Shown: positions 28,157 through 38,120, numbered from the stretch's first letter. The stretch: DNA of 64,000 bases from Brevundimonas vesicularis (GCF_014204545.1 NZ_JACHLJ010000001.1:868001-932000), one strand, 5' to 3'. Notes: generated from the letters alone by a model not told the origin. Made by a program: numbers and translations.

Positions 28157-29197
28157 CTATTCAGCCAGGGTCGAACGTCGGACGGTGAAGTCGAACGGGA
28201 TGGTCACGCCGGCGGGCAGATCCGCATCCCCCGCCTTGGCCCGGATCAACAGGCGCGCGGCCTCCGCCGCCATCGCGGCGACCGGTTGAACCACGGCGGT
28301 GAGGGGCGGATTACTGAAGCGTACGATGGGGGTGTCGTCGAAGCTGACGATGGCCAGACCGTCGGGCACCTGAATGCCACGGCCGTTCGCGACCCGTAGC
28401 GCCGCCAGCGCCATCTGATCGTTCGAGGCCACCACCGCCGTCGGCGGGGTCTTCAGCGCGAAGAAGGTCTCCATGGCCCGCACGCCGGACTCAAACGAGA
28501 AATCTCCTCGCCCGACAAGGTCGTCATCTAGCGGCAGTCCCCGGTTCGAAAGCGCCCGGCGATAGCCGTCCAGCCGCGCCCCACTCAGCACATATTCATC
28601 GCTGCCCGTGATGAAGCCGACGCGTTCATGTCCCAGATCCAGCAGGTGGGTCGTGGCCACCTCGGCGGCGGCGCGGTCGTCCATGACGATGGCGAACCCA
28701 GGCCCAGCCGCGACCGAGCCGATCCGCGCGAACGGCAGGCCCATCTGCACCAGCAACTGGGTGATCAAGGGATTGTCCGAGTGCGGCGGCGTAAGGATCA
28801 CCCCGTCGGGGTGGAGGGCCGAGATCGCCGCCTGCACCTCCCGCTCGACCTGGGACGAATGGGTGTCGACCAACTCGAAGATCATGCGGTAGCCGAACTC
28901 GGCGGACTTCAGCATGCCGCCCAGCAGCATCTGGTCGACCCAGTCCGTGCCCTCGCCGGACTTCCACCCCTCGATGGTGCGGTCGCGATCGTTCAGGGCT
29001 AGCAGCAGATAGGATCGCGACCCGCCCATGCGCTGGGCCGCCAGACTGGGCACATAGCCCAGCTTCTCGACCGCCGCATTGACACGCTCGCGCACCTCGG
29101 GGCGAACGTTCGGCCCATTGTTGATGACCCGCGAAACGGTCTGAAGTGAAACGCCGGCCTCGGCCGCCACGTGTTTGATGGTTACGGAGCCGCGCAC
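28157..29197 (-). CDS. LacI-family regulator of the glucoside locus
   Basis: A 346-residue sugar-responsive repressor. The N-terminus is a LacI helix-turn-helix (TIKHVAAEAGVSLQTVSRVINN) followed by the hinge (LAAQRMGGSRS) and a periplasmic-binding-like ligand domain (TTHLLDLGHERVGFITGS, VVASNDQMALAALRV, LAIVSFDDTPIVRF). It starts with GTG. It lies 77 bases downstream of the halogenase gene on the same strand and could be the last gene of that operon. It is the best candidate to bind the two ATTGTGA-type operators at 38121-38138 and 43393-43410, because the second LacI of the window is linked to a different motif. Confidence 0.92.
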   Translation of the reverse strand: MRGSVTIKHVAAEAGVSLQTVSRVINNGPNVRPEVRERVNAAVEKLGYVPSLAAQRMGGSRSYLLLALNDRDRTIEGWKSGEGTDWVDQMLLGGMLKSAEFGYRMIFELVDTHSSQVEREVQAAISALHPDGVILTPPHSDNPLITQLLVQMGLPFARIGSVAAGPGFAIVMDDRAAAEVATTHLLDLGHERVGFITGSDEYVLSGARLDGYRRALSNRGLPLDDDLVGRGDFSFESGVRAMETFFALKTPPTAVVASNDQMALAALRVANGRGIQVPDGLAIVSFDDTPIVRFSNPPLTAVVQPVAAMAAEAARLLIRAKAGDADLPAGVTIPFDFTVRRSTLAE

Positions 29198-29274
29198 ACG
29201 CTCATCCGCCGCTGTGAGTCCGATCTGCTCATAATGCTACGCTAGCCTATCCCTTCGCTGCAGTCGCGTAACGA

Positions 29275-30804
29275 TCAGGCCGCCTTCTCGGGCATTTTGG
29301 CCGCGCAGTGCTGGCTGATGAACTGGGCATGGAGCGGCAGGTCGCCGACGACCCGTCGCAGCAGTTCGGCCGCGTGGTCCAGTTGCTGCGGGACGCCATC
29401 GAACGGGATGCGATCCACCAGCGGGTGATAGCCGCGCGGATGCACCCCCATCCCCTCCATCACCGATTGCCAGCTGACCGCGCGGAACAGCTCGTCCAGC
29501 CCCTCGGCCAGACTGCCATTGACGCGAAACAGGTCGATCTTGCGCTTCAGGCCCGGCGGCAGCTCCATGTCCCGGCACTCGCGCCAGAAGGCCGTGTCAT
29601 CCCGCTCGGTCGTGCAGTAGTGCAGGACGATGAAGTCGCGGATCTCCTCATAGTCCGTCCGCATGCGTCGATTATACTCCTCAGCTAGCGCCGGATCGCA
29701 GTCGCGGTCGGGAAGCAGGCGGAAGAAGAAGTCCATGCCGCGGTAGATCAGGTGGATGGCCGTCGATTCTAGCGGCTCGATGAATCCGCCGGCCAGCCCG
29801 AGGGCCAAGACGTTCTTGTCCCATAGCTGCTCGCGCATCCCGGTCTTGAACGGCACCACCATAGGCTTGACCACGGGCGCGCCCTCGACCTGGCTCATCA
29901 GGGTCGCGGTCGCCTCGTCGTCGCTCAGATATTTGCTGCAGAAGACATAGCCGTTACCGGTCCGGTGCTGCAGCGGGATGCGCCAGCGCCAGCCGAAGTC
30001 TTGGGCCTGGGCCATCGTATAGGGTGTGGGCGCGCCGACATTCTCGGTCTGGACGGCGATGGCGCGGTCGCACAGCAACCAACGGGACCAATCCTCGTAG
30101 CCGACACCCAGAGCCTTGCCGATCAACAGGGCGCGGAAGCCCGAGCAATCGATGAAGAAGTCCGCCTCCACCGTCCGGCCGTCCTTCAGGATCAGCTTCT
30201 CGACGAAGCCGTCGGCCCGAACCGCGACATCATCGACTATACCCTCGCTCCGCGTCACGCCTCGCGCCTCGGCATAGCTGCGCAGGAAGCGCGCGACGCG
30301 TTTCGCATCCACATGCAAGGCGTAGCTGGCCCCGCCGATGGGCGTCCGCGCCGCCTTGAACGGCAGGGTGAATTTGCCGTTCTTGGCCATCACAGCTGCG
30401 GGTGCGAAATCCTGCAGCGCGCCGGCATATCCGTGTGCCTTGGCCTTCAGCCACAGCTGGTAGAAGTCGGCCAGATCGACCGGCGCCCCGATGGTCCCGA
30501 ACGGGTGGAAATATCGCTCGCCCTTTCGTTTCCAGTCCTGGAACTCGATGCCCAGTTTAAAGCTGGCCTGAACCTCGCGTACGAAGACCTGTTCGTCGAT
30601 CCCCAGCTTGGCCAGCAGTTGCAGGAAGGGCGGGACGGTGGATTCCCCGACGCCGATTGTGCCGATGTCGTCGGACTCGACCAGTTCGATCTGGCCCATC
30701 GCTCCCTTGAAATGCTCGGCCATCAGGGCGGCGGCCATCCAGCCGGCGGTGCCGCCGCCTACGATGCAGATCTTGCGGATCGAACGATTGGGATCGGTTT
30801 CCAT
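29275..30804 (-). CDS. Tryptophan halogenase family flavoprotein (copy 1)
   Basis: A 509-residue FAD-dependent protein of the tryptophan-halogenase family. The FAD-binding GGGTAGWM is at residues 16-23, a Lys at residue 83 (ASFKLGIEF) matches the catalytic Lys of PrnA/RebH, and WRWRIP at 272-277 matches the WxWxIP signature. GFIEPLEST near 342-348 holds the conserved Glu. All halogenase residues seem present. Despite this, homologues beside TonB receptors and glycosidases are common in Caulobacter, sphingomonads and xanthomonads, and their real reaction is unknown; chlorination of tryptophan should not be assumed. It overlaps copy 2 by one base (TGATG) and is co-transcribed with it. Confidence 0.9.
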   Translation of the reverse strand: METDPNRSIRKICIVGGGTAGWMAAALMAEHFKGAMGQIELVESDDIGTIGVGESTVPPFLQLLAKLGIDEQVFVREVQASFKLGIEFQDWKRKGERYFHPFGTIGAPVDLADFYQLWLKAKAHGYAGALQDFAPAAVMAKNGKFTLPFKAARTPIGGASYALHVDAKRVARFLRSYAEARGVTRSEGIVDDVAVRADGFVEKLILKDGRTVEADFFIDCSGFRALLIGKALGVGYEDWSRWLLCDRAIAVQTENVGAPTPYTMAQAQDFGWRWRIPLQHRTGNGYVFCSKYLSDDEATATLMSQVEGAPVVKPMVVPFKTGMREQLWDKNVLALGLAGGFIEPLESTAIHLIYRGMDFFFRLLPDRDCDPALAEEYNRRMRTDYEEIRDFIVLHYCTTERDDTAFWRECRDMELPPGLKRKIDLFRVNGSLAEGLDELFRAVSWQSVMEGMGVHPRGYHPLVDRIPFDGVPQQLDHAAELLRRVVGDLPLHAQFISQHCAAKMPEKAA

Positions 30805-32327
30805 CAGGCGGCTTTCGGCGAGGCGAACTGAGACAGGAAGGCCCCGTGACTGGGCGTGCGGGCGACGGCGTCGGCGATTGCGGCGCGCATCTGTTGCAGG
30901 CTGACGTCGAGGTCGCGCGCGGGTATGCCCTCCACCGCCGGGTCGATCCGGTCCGGCATCCAGTCGAAACCGTCATAGATGGCCAGCCAGCTGGCTGGAT
31001 GGAACATCTCCCAGCGATAGCGGACGAACTGTCCCCTCGCCTTCCAGAGCTCGACCTTCTTGCGCAAGGTGTCTGGGATATCCGCCTCGCGCCGCTCGCG
31101 CCAGAAGGGTTCGACACGGCCGTTCAGCCAGTAGTGCAGGATGATGAAGTCGCGCGTCCGTTCCATCTCGCGCGCCGACTGGTCGTTGAACTCGTCGATC
31201 ACGGCGGGGGCGAACGTCTTATCGGGGAACAGGCTCTTCAGCCGTTCGATCCCGTTCTCGATCAGGGCGATGCTGGTGCTCTCCAGCGGCTCCAGGAAGC
31301 CGGTCGACAGGCCCAGGGCAACGCAGTTCTTTACCCAGGCGCGATCGCGGCGACCGGGGCGGAAACCAATGCGACGCGGCTCAGTGATCGGCTTGCCCAT
31401 CAGGTTCGGCATCAGGGCGTCCAGCGCCTGCTGGTCTGTCATGTGGCGGCTGGAAAAAACCATTCCGTTGCCCGCGCGGTGTCTCAGCGGAATACCCCAC
31501 TGCCAACCGGCCGCATGGGCGGTGACGCGGGTATAGGGCACAGGCTCCGTCCCCGGCGCATTCTCGCTCTGCACGGCGAAGGCGGCGTCGCAGTCGAGCC
31601 ACTTCCCCCAGTCCTCATAGGTCGACCCGAGGGCCTCGCCGATCAGCAAGGCGCGGAAGCCGGAGCAATCGACGAACAGATCGCCCGCGACCTTGCGGCC
31701 GTCGTCCAGCACCAGCGCTTCGATGAAGCCGTCCGTTTGTCGAAGATCGACGCTGCCGATCCGCGCATCGATCCGGCGCACACCCGAGGCCTCCGCATAG
31801 GCGCGCAAATGTTTGGCGAACAGCGACGCATCGAGATGGAGCGCCCAGTCGAACACCGACAATGACGATGGCGGATTGGGCGACGGCCCGGTGAACTTGC
31901 CTGCCTTGGCCAGCGATGCACCCAACGAATACGCAGCAAGAGGCGTCGTGTCGCCCAACCGCCTCTGCTTCATCCAGTAATTATGGAAGCCCACCCCGTT
32001 CAAGTCCTGACCGTACAGGCCGAAGGGATGGATAAAATCGGATCCCGTCCCGTTCCAACCGACAAAGCGGATGCCAAGTTTGCAGCTGGCCTCGGTCGCG
32101 CCCATCACATCGGCGTCGCTCATCCCAAGCTGGGCGTAGAAGCGCCGGATGGTGGGAATGGTGGCTTCTCCGACACCGATTGTGCCGATCTCGGACGACT
32201 CGACCACGGTGATCGTCACGGGCGTGTGGCGCAGGTGATGGGCCAGGGCCGCGGCCGCCATCCACCCGGCGGTGCCGCCGCCCGCAATGACGACGTCGCG
32301 AATGGCGGTGTCGGATACACTGTCCAT
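30804..32327 (-). CDS. Tryptophan halogenase family flavoprotein (copy 2)
   Basis: A 507-residue paralogue of the next gene, with GGGTAGWM at 16-23, the Lys at residue 83 (ASCKLGIRF), WQWGIP at 275-280 and GFLEPLEST with the conserved Glu. The two copies differ along most of their length, so the duplication is old. ATG 32327 was chosen because it matches the start of copy 1 in alignment; the open frame reaches 32384. It follows the TonB-dependent receptor by 86 bases, with a hairpin between, in the order receptor, copy 2, copy 1. Confidence 0.9.
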   Translation of the reverse strand: MDSVSDTAIRDVVIAGGGTAGWMAAAALAHHLRHTPVTITVVESSEIGTIGVGEATIPTIRRFYAQLGMSDADVMGATEASCKLGIRFVGWNGTGSDFIHPFGLYGQDLNGVGFHNYWMKQRRLGDTTPLAAYSLGASLAKAGKFTGPSPNPPSSLSVFDWALHLDASLFAKHLRAYAEASGVRRIDARIGSVDLRQTDGFIEALVLDDGRKVAGDLFVDCSGFRALLIGEALGSTYEDWGKWLDCDAAFAVQSENAPGTEPVPYTRVTAHAAGWQWGIPLRHRAGNGMVFSSRHMTDQQALDALMPNLMGKPITEPRRIGFRPGRRDRAWVKNCVALGLSTGFLEPLESTSIALIENGIERLKSLFPDKTFAPAVIDEFNDQSAREMERTRDFIILHYWLNGRVEPFWRERREADIPDTLRKKVELWKARGQFVRYRWEMFHPASWLAIYDGFDWMPDRIDPAVEGIPARDLDVSLQQMRAAIADAVARTPSHGAFLSQFASPKAA

Positions 32328-32356
32328 GACAGACCCTTGGCTCTTGAACTGGATAC

Positions 32357-32398
32357 TCAAAAAGATTGGCCGGCGACAACACAAGGGCGCCGCCGGCC
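32357..32398 (-). terminator. Possible attenuating terminator between receptor and halogenase genes
   Basis: On the minus strand GGCCGGCG pairs perfectly with CGCCGGCC around a 15-base loop and is followed by AATCTTTTT. It lies just after the receptor stop codon. It may stop part of the transcripts, so the receptor would be made in excess over the flavoproteins. The long loop makes it weaker than the other terminators. Confidence 0.6.
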
Positions 32399-32413
32399 GA
32401 GGCTTCAGGAGAT

Positions 32414-35400
32414 CTAGAACTTGGCGCGTACGCCCACGAACCAGCGGGGTTCGAACTCGTTGCGAGAGTGGAACTGCTCCGCCCCCTTCTCGAATTCGAG
32501 GTAGTACTCTTCGATCTCGCCAAAGACATTGGAGCCGTTGGCGTAGATAGTGATGTCGTCCGTCACATCATAGGTGATGTTGACGTCCACATACTGGGCC
32601 GTGTCCTGGTAGATCGGAATGGCCCCGAACGTGCTGGCCAGACGCGGCGTGCGGTAGTTCCAGGCGACACGGGTCTGAAGACGTTCCCCCTGGTACCAGA
32701 AGGCGGCGTTGATCTGCTGCTCGGAGTTGTCCGGGAACGGCAGGTCGTCGCCGGACAGGTTCTGGGCGTTCTGCGAGCTGTCCGAGAAGGTGTAACTGCC
32801 GTCGAAACCGAAGTCGCGCAGGAAGCCGTCCTCAATGAAATCGCTGAATGCCAGCTTTGCCCCGACTTCCACCCCTTGCAGCGAGCCGCCTTCGCCCTGA
32901 ACCGGACGGTTGACCGGCACGATTCGGCGGATGATGCCGTCGCCGTCCGGGAACTGCCCGTCGTTGACCGTGGCGCGCGTGACGAAGCTTTCTATCTCCA
33001 GCTTGAACAGGGCGATATTGAACATCGTCGCTCGGCCCATATAGTACTCGAGGCTGAGATCGTAGTTGTTCGACCGCCACGGGTTCAGCTCCGGGCTGCC
33101 CGCGAAGCTGGCCCCGGTCACCCGGCGCACGCCCACAGGCGAGGCCGTCGGATCGGTCGCGGTAGGCCCTGCGGAGTCGGCCGTCGAGATGGTGACGCCG
33201 CCGCCGTAGTTACCAAGATCCAGCGGGATCATGGTCTTGTTGTATGCGGCGCGCAGCTTCAGCCGATCGCTGAAGTCATAGACAAGGTTCACCGACGGCA
33301 GATAGTCGGTGTAGCTGCGCGACGAGATCGTATCGCCAACATCCAGGTTGGTGTCGCCGTAGTTGCGAGTGTCGCCGGTCTGGTTCTGACGCACGCGCAG
33401 CTCGGTCTCGATGACCTTCAACCCGATGTCGCCCGAAAGATTGCCGATGGCGATGCCGGCGTTCAGGTAGGCGCTGTCCTCATAGAGGTCGACGTCATAG
33501 CTGTTGCCAGGGATAATGACCTCATAGGCGCTGCCGAACACCCTCTGCTGGAAGCCGACGACGTCATCGAAGTCGCGCGGATCGACGACCCAAACACCCG
33601 GCATGCCGCGCGTGATCGAGCCGAAGTCGCTGAGGAAGTAGGTGTTATTGTTTGCGTTCAGGCGCGTCGGACGGTTGACCGTATAGCCCTGGAAGATGGT
33701 CTGGGGGTTTGTCGCGCTGACTGGCAGGCCAGGGTTGAATGCGGGGTTGGGCACCTGTTCGCCGGCCTGGCACTGGTTCTGGTTCATGACGACATCGATC
33801 GCCTTCCACTGAACCGAGCAACCGTTGACGTCCGAGAACAGGTGGAAGCTGGTGATATTCACCTCGCGGTCGGAGTGACGCAGACCCGCATCGACTCGGG
33901 TGATGAAGCCGAGCGCCGGTCCGCCCTCGAACTCATAGCTGCCGTCCATGCGCAGGACGGACAGTTCGGATTCGTTGCGCTGGTTGCCTTCCGACGAGTA
34001 GGCGGCGACCGCATAGCTGTCCTGATTGGACATGTAGTCGGTCAGAGGACGTGTCCCCAGACCGCCGACGATCGGACGGTCGAAGCCGCTCCAGACCGTC
34101 TGGCCGCCGCCGATGTTCAGGTGCAGTTGCGGGTCATTGCCGATGCCCAATGGGTTCGGGTTGATGTAGCGGCCGCCGGCCGAACCGACGATGCTGTTGG
34201 AGTATTGCGACGCCGGATATTGTGCCGCGATGGCCGCCGAGTAGAAGGGGCCGCGCGTCCGGTCCAGCGGATCGCGGAACAGGGTGAAGGCGCGATCGGG
34301 CGCGTATTGCCAGTTCGACAGGTCGCCCTGGACCTGACCGTTCATGCTCAACAGAGACGCCTCGCCCCGCAGCGCGCGCGCCGAGAAGGTGAAGGGACCG
34401 CCGCGGTCGTATTTCAGTTCCAGATTGTAGTTGGTCGACTCGTTGTTCTTGGTGCGGTTCACCGTGAACGAGTTCATCCACCAGACGTCGAGGTCGTACT
34501 CGGTCACGTCCAGCCACGGGTTGCCGTTGCCGCCACTCACGCCCGTAGTGGTGAAAGCCGTCGGCGTCGTCCAGGTCAAACCGTTCCAGCGGTTGGAGAT
34601 GTTCAGGCCGGCGGCGCGGTCATGCTCCTCCAGCTTGGTGTAGAAGACCTCGCCGGTCAGTTCGAAGCCGTCGTCGATCTGCCAGGTGAAGGCGCCGTTC
34701 AGGCCAGTGCGCTTGCGTTCCACCACGCGGGCGAAGGTGTCGTAACCGTGCGGTGCGATCCAGTTGGCGTCCGAGCCGCCCCAGTCGTTGTTACCAAAGA
34801 CCCCGCCGGAAACGCCGGAATAGTTGTTGCCCAGATTGCTCTCGCTGTAGACGCCCGAGATCATCGCGCCGAAGCGATCCGTCCGCCAGTTAAGCAGGCC
34901 GTTGAACAGATAGTCCTGCTCCTGGGTGTCCTCGCCTGAGGCGTATTCCGAGGCCACGGCCGAAGTCAGCCCCTCGCTGAAGTCGAACGGGCGCTGGGTC
35001 CGCAAGTCGATAGTGCCCGAGATGCCGGAGATGGCGTTGCGCACATCCATCGACTTGAACACGACGATCGACTTCATCAGCTGGGCGGGCACGTCGTTCA
35101 GGTTCGGCTGGGCGCTGCCCAGATTGCCGGGCGCCAGATACTGTTCGCCGTTCAACAGCGTCACAACCTGCGGCAGACCCCGGATGTTGACGGTCGCACC
35201 CTCGCCGGCGCTCCGCTGGATCTGGATGCCGCTGATGCGTTGCAGAGCGTCGGCCACGGTGACGTCCGGCAGCTTGCCGATGTCTTCCGCCGAAATCGCG
35301 TCCACGACAGCCGTTGTGTTGCGCTTGATGTCGATTGACTGTTCCTGCGACGCGCGGATGCCGGTGACGATGATCTCGTCGAGTTGGGTCGCCTCGTCCT

Positions 35401-35485
35401 GCGGCGCGGTCTGGGCGAAGGCGGGCGACGCCAGCGCCGTACTCGCCATCAGGGCCGTTAGAATGGATCTCTTCTGCAGTCTCAT
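32414..35485 (-). CDS. TonB-dependent receptor (carbohydrate type)
   Basis: A 1023-residue outer-membrane active transporter. It has a signal peptide (STALASPAFAQ) and a TonB box-like DEIIVTG. A plug domain follows (DAISAEDIGKLPDVTVADALQRISGIQIQ split over the first 120 residues). A large beta-barrel ends in the aromatic C-terminal RAKF. The KLPDVTVADALQR form of plug is typical of sugar-related receptors in Caulobacter and Xanthomonas. Its neighbours (two GH3 enzymes, two carriers, a LacI regulator) suggest that it imports a glucan-derived oligosaccharide. ATG 35485 has a strong ribosome site (GGAGGAGGAAAC). It would need ExbB-ExbD-TonB, as encoded at 5332-7387. Confidence 0.94.
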   Translation of the reverse strand: MRLQKRSILTALMASTALASPAFAQTAPQDEATQLDEIIVTGIRASQEQSIDIKRNTTAVVDAISAEDIGKLPDVTVADALQRISGIQIQRSAGEGATVNIRGLPQVVTLLNGEQYLAPGNLGSAQPNLNDVPAQLMKSIVVFKSMDVRNAISGISGTIDLRTQRPFDFSEGLTSAVASEYASGEDTQEQDYLFNGLLNWRTDRFGAMISGVYSESNLGNNYSGVSGGVFGNNDWGGSDANWIAPHGYDTFARVVERKRTGLNGAFTWQIDDGFELTGEVFYTKLEEHDRAAGLNISNRWNGLTWTTPTAFTTTGVSGGNGNPWLDVTEYDLDVWWMNSFTVNRTKNNESTNYNLELKYDRGGPFTFSARALRGEASLLSMNGQVQGDLSNWQYAPDRAFTLFRDPLDRTRGPFYSAAIAAQYPASQYSNSIVGSAGGRYINPNPLGIGNDPQLHLNIGGGQTVWSGFDRPIVGGLGTRPLTDYMSNQDSYAVAAYSSEGNQRNESELSVLRMDGSYEFEGGPALGFITRVDAGLRHSDREVNITSFHLFSDVNGCSVQWKAIDVVMNQNQCQAGEQVPNPAFNPGLPVSATNPQTIFQGYTVNRPTRLNANNNTYFLSDFGSITRGMPGVWVVDPRDFDDVVGFQQRVFGSAYEVIIPGNSYDVDLYEDSAYLNAGIAIGNLSGDIGLKVIETELRVRQNQTGDTRNYGDTNLDVGDTISSRSYTDYLPSVNLVYDFSDRLKLRAAYNKTMIPLDLGNYGGGVTISTADSAGPTATDPTASPVGVRRVTGASFAGSPELNPWRSNNYDLSLEYYMGRATMFNIALFKLEIESFVTRATVNDGQFPDGDGIIRRIVPVNRPVQGEGGSLQGVEVGAKLAFSDFIEDGFLRDFGFDGSYTFSDSSQNAQNLSGDDLPFPDNSEQQINAAFWYQGERLQTRVAWNYRTPRLASTFGAIPIYQDTAQYVDVNITYDVTDDITIYANGSNVFGEIEEYYLEFEKGAEQFHSRNEFEPRWFVGVRAKF

Positions 35486-35544
35486 TTTGTTTCCTCCTCC
35501 GTGGGCGCCGCCTCTGAGGGCGGCTTTGTCCAAAGTTTGCGCGT

Positions 35545-37821
35545 TCAAGGCCTCATGGTTCGCGTCGACAGTTCCGTCTCTCCCCCAAGAGCGTTGTCGA
35601 GCGCGTCTCGTCCGATCTGGACGCGATAGGTTCCGGCGGCGATCCGCCAGCCGGGCATAGCCGTGTCGTATTCCGCCAAGATGCGAGGCTCTGCCGTGAT
35701 GACGACCTCGCGGCTTTCGCCGGGGCGCAGCGACACCCGCTGCCACCCGGCCAGACGACGGGCCTTCTGGCCCTCTCCGGCGACATACAGTTGCGGCACG
35801 TCAGCGCCTTCGCGATCCCCGACATTCGAGACCCGGAAGGTGACGCGCAGGCTGTCGCCGCCCTCGACCTTCAGGTCGCTGTACTCGAACCGGGTGTAAG
35901 AAAGCCCGTGCCCGAACGGGAAAAGCGGGACGTGCCCCTCGCGCTCGTACCAGCGGTAACCGACGTCAGAGCCTTCGGGATATTGGACCGGGAAAGGTTC
36001 GAAGCCCAAGGCTGCACCCGCCCCGGCGTTCGACGCTGCGTCGGAGGCCTTCATGGCTTCCAGACCTGGAACCTCGGGACGCGGCGCCTGATCGGCGCTG
36101 CGTGGGAAGGTGATCGGCAGACGACCCGAGGGATTGACATGACCGAACAGGATGCGAGCTATGGCCTCTCCGCCGCGCTGGCCCGGATACCAGGCCTGAA
36201 CCACGGCCGGAACGTCGTCGATCCACGGCATCAGAACGGGGCCGCCGGTCTCCAGCACCACCGTCGTCTTCGGATTGGCGGCTGCCACGGCGGCGATCAG
36301 GGTGTCCTGATCGTTGGGCAGAGACAGGGTTTCCACGTCCTGCGCCTCGGTTGTCCACTGGGTGGCGAAGACCACGACGGCGTCGGCGCTCTGAGCAGCA
36401 CGCGTGGCGGCGGCGACATCGTCACCGGCGACGAACTCGACCTCGGCGTCTGGCGCCGCCGCCCGGATGGCGCTCAGCGGCGAAGACGCATGATAGGTCA
36501 TCCGCGCGAAGGACGCCGCCGCCCCGGACGTCAGCGGAATTTCGATCGGCGCTCCGCCGACTGACCGCACTTGGGACGATCCACCGCCCGAGAGGACCCC
36601 GACATCGGCATGGCCGCCGATCACCACGATGCGTCGCGCTTCGGTGCTTAGCGGCAAGGCGCCGCCCTCGTTTCGCAGCAGGACGACGCCCGCCTCCGCC
36701 GCCCGCTGGGCCACCTCGGCGTTGGTCGCATAGTCGATCGTCTGGGCTGTAGCGGGGACTGGCGTATCCATCGCGCCCGTTTCGATCATGCCGATCAGGA
36801 TGCGCCGGACCATGTCGTCCAACCGCGCCTCGGTCACCCGCCCGGCCTTAATGGCATCAGTCAGCGGCTTGCCGAAATAGATTTGACGATCCAGCTCCTG
36901 TCCCGACTCCTGATCCAGCCCGCTGTTGGCGGCCTTCTCGGTCGAATGCACCGCGCCCCAGTCGGACATGACCCAGGCCGGATAGCCCCAGTCGCGCTTC
37001 AGCACCTGGTTCAGCAGGAAGTCGCTCTCGCAAGCATAGTCGCCGTTGATCCGGTTGTAGGCGCACATGACCGAACCCGGCCGGCCGCGCTCGATGGCGA
37101 TCTGAAAGGCTAGAAGGTCGCTTTCACGGAGCGCCGCCTCGTCAAGGCGCGCATCCATGATCATCCGCCCCGTCTCCTGACTGTTGAAGGCGAAATGCTT
37201 TATCGTGGAGACGATGTTGTTCGACTGGACGCCGCGAATATGCTCGCCCGCCATGACGCCGGCCAGAAGCGGGTCCTCGCCGAGATATTCGAAGTTCCGA
37301 CCCGCCCAAGGATCGCGGGTCAGGTTCACGCCCCCGGCCAACAGGACGTTGAAGGTCTTGGCCCGCGCCTCGGAGCCGATCATCGCCCCGCCTGCGTGGG
37401 CGATCTCGGGATCGAAGGTGGCGGCGGTGGCGAGGCTGGACGGCAGGGCAGTGGCGACATCGCCGCGCCGCTGCTCGATTTGATTGGCGACGCCCAGGCT
37501 GGCGTCGCTCTCGCGCAGGGCCGGAATGCCCAAACGCGCCACGCCCGGCACATAGCCGGCCGAGGGAATCATCTGGTCCAAAGGCGCGCCCGGCGTGCGA
37601 TCGGCCATCGGCGGGAAGTAGCCGTGCACCAGCTGCAACTTCTCTTCGCGGGTCAGCTGAACGACCAGGGCCGAGGCGCGCGCGAAGGCGTCGGCCGAAT
37701 TCGCAGAGGTTAGCGAAGCGGCCTGCTCGAAGGCGCAAGCGGACCCAACCGGGGTCTGCGCGGCAAGCAGCGCGACGGCTGCGACCGACAGGTTGCGCCA
37801 GGCTCCAAACCGCTTCGACAT
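35545..37821 (-). CDS. GH3 family beta-glucosidase (secreted)
   Basis: A 758-residue exported glycoside hydrolase of family 3. The signal peptide ends near SACAFEQ. The N-terminal barrel carries the catalytic Asp in WVMSDWGAVH (residue 287); a second alpha/beta domain, then a fibronectin III-like C-terminal domain (YEREGHVPLFPFGHGLSYTRF onward) complete the usual layout of beta-glucosidases. It should release glucose from beta-linked oligosaccharides in the periplasm. ATG 37821 is preferred over GTG 37827 by spacing from GGAGGG. It is the first gene of the unit GH3, receptor, two flavoproteins, LacI, and a LacI-type operator lies 300 bases upstream. Confidence 0.93.
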   Translation of the reverse strand: MSKRFGAWRNLSVAAVALLAAQTPVGSACAFEQAASLTSANSADAFARASALVVQLTREEKLQLVHGYFPPMADRTPGAPLDQMIPSAGYVPGVARLGIPALRESDASLGVANQIEQRRGDVATALPSSLATAATFDPEIAHAGGAMIGSEARAKTFNVLLAGGVNLTRDPWAGRNFEYLGEDPLLAGVMAGEHIRGVQSNNIVSTIKHFAFNSQETGRMIMDARLDEAALRESDLLAFQIAIERGRPGSVMCAYNRINGDYACESDFLLNQVLKRDWGYPAWVMSDWGAVHSTEKAANSGLDQESGQELDRQIYFGKPLTDAIKAGRVTEARLDDMVRRILIGMIETGAMDTPVPATAQTIDYATNAEVAQRAAEAGVVLLRNEGGALPLSTEARRIVVIGGHADVGVLSGGGSSQVRSVGGAPIEIPLTSGAAASFARMTYHASSPLSAIRAAAPDAEVEFVAGDDVAAATRAAQSADAVVVFATQWTTEAQDVETLSLPNDQDTLIAAVAAANPKTTVVLETGGPVLMPWIDDVPAVVQAWYPGQRGGEAIARILFGHVNPSGRLPITFPRSADQAPRPEVPGLEAMKASDAASNAGAGAALGFEPFPVQYPEGSDVGYRWYEREGHVPLFPFGHGLSYTRFEYSDLKVEGGDSLRVTFRVSNVGDREGADVPQLYVAGEGQKARRLAGWQRVSLRPGESREVVITAEPRILAEYDTAMPGWRIAAGTYRVQIGRDALDNALGGETELSTRTMRP

Positions 37822-38120
37822 CCGCACGATCCCTCCAGTTCAACGGCAGGAATTTCGTCGAGTGGTGCAAACACGCGTGTACATCGGCCCGTCGGCGACC
37901 GAGCGTTTGCGCTCCGTCGCCGGTTCGCTTCCGGCACACAGAACGCACGGGTCCTGTCGCTCGAAGGCGAACGTTTCAGATCGTCGTTCCTGACGCCCGC
38001 CCCGACCTTGATCGGACTACGAACTCTGGAAACGTCGACACCTGCCGTCTGTACGAGTGATTGACTCGATTTCCGTCCCTCGGAGGGTCTGCGCCCTCTC
38101 ATATCGCTGGTAGAGCATGC

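Noticed and set aside
29275..32327. Antibiotic or indole-alkaloid biosynthesis cluster based on the two halogenase homologues
   Set aside because: No synthases, tailoring enzymes, resistance or export genes lie nearby; all neighbours concern carbohydrate uptake.
32366..34939. An 857-residue plus-strand open frame
   Set aside because: It is the mirror of the TonB receptor gene; its sequence is low-complexity with no signal or domain, while the minus strand shows a full receptor.
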